From an uncultured Terrimonas sp. (GTDB taxonomy: Bacteria; Bacteroidota; Bacteroidia; Chitinophagales; Chitinophagaceae), in contig CAMPJQ010000069.1 of assembly GCA_946886925.1 (NCBI GenBank), positions 1 to 9,224 on the forward strand: DNA of 9,224 nucleotides. The letters run 5' to 3'. The notes beneath the pieces were generated by a model. It was given only the letters and a program-made list of their open reading frames with translations. It did no database searches and was not told the origin of the DNA. Made by a program: the position numbers and the translations under genes. This document shows positions 6,141 to 9,224 of the stretch, in pieces; the stretch's first letter is position 1, and the number at the start of each line of letters is the position of its first letter.

Positions 6141-9100
6141 ATGAGAAAAAAAACCATTACTTACATCAAATGTTTTTCAACCTTACTGGTTGTTGCATTT
6201 TTTTCATTACAGGCATTTTCCCAGCAGCGAACTGTTACAGGAACAGTAACAGATGCTGTCTCTTCCGCAGGTTTGCCGGGCGTAACGGTTTCCGTGAAGG
6301 GAACCAATATCAGCGTACAAACAGATACCGACGGTAAGTTTTCCATAAATGCGGGAACAGGCAAAAAGCTTGTTTTTTCGTTTGTGGGTTTCGAAAGCCA
6401 GGAAGTTGATATTAACAATCGGAGCACTGTTAATATAAGTTTGGCTACTTCTACAAAAGGGCTGGAAGAAGTTGTTGTAGTAGGTTACGGTAACCAGCTC
6501 AGGAGACAGGTAACGGGAGCCGTACAGAATATAAAGGCGGAGGAATTTAAAGACATACCGGTTTCGCAAATGACCCAAAAGCTGCAGGGTAAGCTGGCAG
6601 GCGTGCAGATCAACCAAACAACTGGTAAGCCCGGGCAGGGAATGTCGGTTAGAATCCGCGGACAACTATCGGTTTCTGCAGGAAGCGATCCTTTGTATGT
6701 GGTGGATGGATTTCCGATTACGGGTAACATTGGTGCACTTAACCCGGATGAAATAGAGACTATTTCTGTATTAAAAGATGCCGCCTCAACTTCCTTATAT
6801 GGATCAAGGGCAGCTAATGGTGTGGTTTTAATCACTACTAAAAGGGCCCAGAAAGGTAAAACAAATGTGAGCCTTAGTACATTTGTAGGGTTGCAGCAAG
6901 TACCCCAGAGAGGGCGAATAAAAATGATGGACGCTGTTGAATTTGCCCAATTCAAAAAAGAGTATTACGAAGATGCAGGACAGGCCGTACCTGTAGAATT
7001 TCAAAACCCTTCCCAATATGAAGGTAAAAACAACGACTGGTATGGTGCATTGCTGAGAAAGGCGCCGTTACAGAGCTACGACCTGACCGTTACCAGTAAT
7101 ACTAATAAAACAAGTACAGCATTAGTGGCCGGAATATACAATCAGGAAGGCGTTGTGCTGAATAATTCGTATAAAAGGTACTCTCTTCGTATGAATACGG
7201 ATTATGCACTTTCTGATAAAGTAAAGCTCGGCTTTAATATCGCTCCTTCTTATGTGTATGATAACACGCCAAGGACGGATGGAGACCGGGGTACGGGTAT
7301 TTTGTTTAACGCTTTGCATACCTGGCCAGTTATGCCTATTCGTGATGCGAATGGCGAACTTACATTGTATAATAAGTTTCCCGGAAGCACAGGTAATATT
7401 TTCGATTATCCAAACTGGGTAAGAGCAGCAGAAGAGTTAATAAATGAAACAAAAGATATCAACTTGCTGGGAAATGTGTACGCGCAGTATCAGCCTATTA
7501 AAGGACTGACGTTGAAATCAACCTTCAATGTTGAATACCTGGCCTCTAAGTTCTTTTTCTTCAATCCATCCACGGCAACCAGCGCCATGAATGTGCCTGT
7601 ACCCACCACGGCCGTTTCTATCAGGCAGAATGTGGAAAATACCACATGGCTGAACGAAAACCTGGCTACTTACGCTAGAAGCTTCAATGATCATAGTTTT
7701 GAAATACTGGCAGGTTATACCAACCAGCATTTCCGCCAGGAGGCTACCCGCATCCAGGCCGATACATATACCGATGACCGGCTGCCTACTATACAGGGTG
7801 CACTTAATATAAATCGCGGCGGAACCACTAATGGTGTACAGGAATGGGCGCTGACCTCTTATCTGGCAAGACTTACCTATGATTTTAAAGGCAAATACCT
7901 GTTAACCGCTGCCGTTCGTAGTGATGGTTCTTCCCGCTTCGGATCTGCAAACCGTTGGGGTACTTTTCCTTCCGCTTCTGTAGGTTGGATTGTATCGGAC
8001 GAAAATTTTATGCAAAACATCAGGCATATAACTTTTGCAAAGATCAGAGCCAGCTATGGTGTAATTGGTAACAACAATATTGGTAACTATACACAATATG
8101 CACTTGTTAATAATACGGTAAACGCCGTTTTTGGTAATAACGTAGCAACAGGCGCAGTGGTAACTTCTTTGGCCAACAACAATTTAGGATGGGAAACCAC
8201 CAAGCAATTTGATATTGGTTTAGACCTGGCTATGTTTAATGACAGGGTTCAATTTACTTATGATTATTACAGGAAAAATACGACCAACCTGTTGTACAGC
8301 GTTCAGGTTCCACAGGAATCCGGATTCGGTAATTTCAATGACAATATCGGAGAAATTAAATTCTGGGGGCATGAGTTCGCGGTGACTACAAGAAATACTG
8401 TTGGAAAGCTGAAGTGGACCACCAGTGCAAATATTTCATTTAACCGCAATAAAGTGATGGCGTTGGCTGATGGCATTGACAGGGTGTATGGAACCTTCCA
8501 TATAACACAAGTAGGAAAACCATTCGGACAATTTTACGGGCTTATTGCACAAGGTGTTTATATGAACCAGAATGACCTGGATAAATCTCCTCAAATTCCT
8601 GGCCGTTCCACGGTGGGCAGCATCAAAATTAAAGATGTTAATGGCGATGGTGTAATTACTTATGGCGGTAATGAAGATGACCGTACCATTATTGGCAATC
8701 CTTTTCCCAATTTTATCTACGGCATTACCAACAACCTGCAATACGGTAATTTCGATTTTTCTGTTGTTGGCTCGGGTTCCAAGGGCAACCAGCTCCTGGT
8801 TCGCCATTTGTACAGTACGGCCAACCTGGATGGTGTGTTCAATATGGTAGAGGAAGCAAAGTATCGTTTCAGGTCGGTAGACAATCCAGGTAAGGGATTT
8901 TATGGCACTACTGTTGGCGGCGGTACTGTAACCGGTGTTGAAAGAGACTGGATGAACAGCCGCTTTATTGCCAATGCGTCTTATTTTACCATAAGGAATG
9001 TTACTCTTGGCTATAGCCTGGATTTCAAAAAGAGCAAAACAATCAACTCTGCAAGGTTATATGCTTCTATTCAGCAGTTGTATACTTTTACCAGTTACTG

Positions 9101-9224
9101 GGGTGGCCCCAATCCTGAAACCAGCGCGCAAGGCAATGGCGCTGGCGATGGCGGCAACCTGAGCCAGGGTGTGGATCTTTCTAACTACCCGGTTCCGCGT
9201 ACATTTACTTTAGGGATTAACCTG
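6141..9224 (+). CDS. SusC-like TonB-dependent outer-membrane receptor (3' end outside window)
   Basis: This is a SusC/RagA-family transporter that imports oligosaccharides across the outer membrane with TonB energy and a SusD-type lid lipoprotein. The frame is open for 1028 codons to the window edge. The last visible segment, VPRTFTLGINL, is the usual final beta strand, so only a few residues are missing. ATG 6141 opens a Sec signal peptide (cleavage near AFS27|Q28). Next come a carboxypeptidase-regulatory-like domain (about 29-108, starting RTVTGTVTD), the TonB-box-like EEVVVVGYG (109-117), and the plug (about 117-235) with LYVVDGFPI (L185), the SVLKDAAS segment and YGSRAANGVVLITTK (Y220). 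The large beta barrel has typical SusC landmarks: GNNNIGNY, WETTKQFDIGLD (W684) and DVNGDG (D832-G837). There is no STN domain, so direct signalling to an anti-sigma factor is not expected. A susD gene should follow. The glycan cannot be read from the receptor; the neighbouring rhamnosidases suggest rhamnose-containing oligosaccharides. Confidence 0.96.
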   Translation, partial: MRKKTITYIKCFSTLLVVAFFSLQAFSQQRTVTGTVTDAVSSAGLPGVTVSVKGTNISVQTDTDGKFSINAGTGKKLVFSFVGFESQEVDINNRSTVNISLATSTKGLEEVVVVGYGNQLRRQVTGAVQNIKAEEFKDIPVSQMTQKLQGKLAGVQINQTTGKPGQGMSVRIRGQLSVSAGSDPLYVVDGFPITGNIGALNPDEIETISVLKDAASTSLYGSRAANGVVLITTKRAQKGKTNVSLSTFVGLQQVPQRGRIKMMDAVEFAQFKKEYYEDAGQAVPVEFQNPSQYEGKNNDWYGALLRKAPLQSYDLTVTSNTNKTSTALVAGIYNQEGVVLNNSYKRYSLRMNTDYALSDKVKLGFNIAPSYVYDNTPRTDGDRGTGILFNALHTWPVMPIRDANGELTLYNKFPGSTGNIFDYPNWVRAAEELINETKDINLLGNVYAQYQPIKGLTLKSTFNVEYLASKFFFFNPSTATSAMNVPVPTTAVSIRQNVENTTWLNENLATYARSFNDHSFEILAGYTNQHFRQEATRIQADTYTDDRLPTIQGALNINRGGTTNGVQEWALTSYLARLTYDFKGKYLLTAAVRSDGSSRFGSANRWGTFPSASVGWIVSDENFMQNIRHITFAKIRASYGVIGNNNIGNYTQYALVNNTVNAVFGNNVATGAVVTSLANNNLGWETTKQFDIGLDLAMFNDRVQFTYDYYRKNTTNLLYSVQVPQESGFGNFNDNIGEIKFWGHEFAVTTRNTVGKLKWTTSANISFNRNKVMALADGIDRVYGTFHITQVGKPFGQFYGLIAQGVYMNQNDLDKSPQIPGRSTVGSIKIKDVNGDGVITYGGNEDDRTIIGNPFPNFIYGITNNLQYGNFDFSVVGSGSKGNQLLVRHLYSTANLDGVFNMVEEAKYRFRSVDNPGKGFYGTTVGGGTVTGVERDWMNSRFIANASYFTIRNVTLGYSLDFKKSKTINSARLYASIQQLYTFTSYWGGPNPETSAQGNGAGDGGNLSQGVDLSNYPVPRTFTLGINL

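Noticed and set aside
6141..6470. STN signalling domain in the SusC-like receptor, implying ECF sigma/anti-sigma control
   Set aside because: After the signal peptide the protein goes directly into the carboxypeptidase-regulatory-like domain and then the plug; there is no room for an STN domain.
6207..6955. Overlapping minus-strand open frames of about 150 residues
   Set aside because: They are antisense to the carboxypeptidase-like and plug domains of the SusC-like gene and show no protein-like features.
8436..8807. 123-residue minus-strand open frame
   Set aside because: It is antisense to conserved SusC barrel segments including the DVNGDG motif; a shadow.

Overview
This window reads as part of a polysaccharide utilisation locus (PUL) from a member of the Bacteroidota. 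The evidence is a SusC-type TonB-dependent receptor, Bacteroidota-style Sec signal peptides ending before Q, AT-rich leaders without a clear Shine-Dalgarno sequence, and promoter-like TTG / TAnnTTTG elements. The overall protein style fits soil or freshwater lineages such as Chitinophagaceae, but that placement is an impression and not something the sequence proves.

All four genes lie on the + strand. (1) Positions 1-824 hold the C-terminal part of an S1-type (formylglycine) sulfatase; its catalytic Cys/Ser lies before the window. (2) Positions 987-2744 encode a compact secreted six-hairpin (alpha/alpha)6 glycosidase of the GH78 alpha-L-rhamnosidase type. (3) Positions 2821-5703 encode a full-length, multidomain secreted GH78 alpha-L-rhamnosidase with both catalytic glutamates. 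(4) After a 437-bp non-coding gap, positions 6141 to the window end encode a SusC-like outer-membrane receptor that lacks only its last few residues. A SusD partner would be expected just downstream but is not visible.

The likely logic, by inference, is as follows. The SusC/SusD complex imports oligosaccharides across the outer membrane. In the periplasm or at the cell surface the sulfatase removes sulfate esters, and the two GH78-type enzymes remove terminal alpha-L-rhamnose. The target could therefore be a sulfated or otherwise decorated rhamnose-containing glycan, but the sequence does not identify it. The two rhamnosidase genes are close together (76 bp apart) and may be cotranscribed with the sulfatase.

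The gap before susC probably marks a transcription boundary. It has a possible terminator hairpin early on, a perfect 8+2+8 bp inverted repeat overlapping a promoter-like element, and a second promoter-like element 41 bp further on. I found no mobile element, CRISPR array, tRNA or rRNA, and no clearly new system. The points most worth checking are the palindromic operator candidate upstream of susC and the Asp-for-Glu change at the presumed general acid of the compact GH78-like enzyme.
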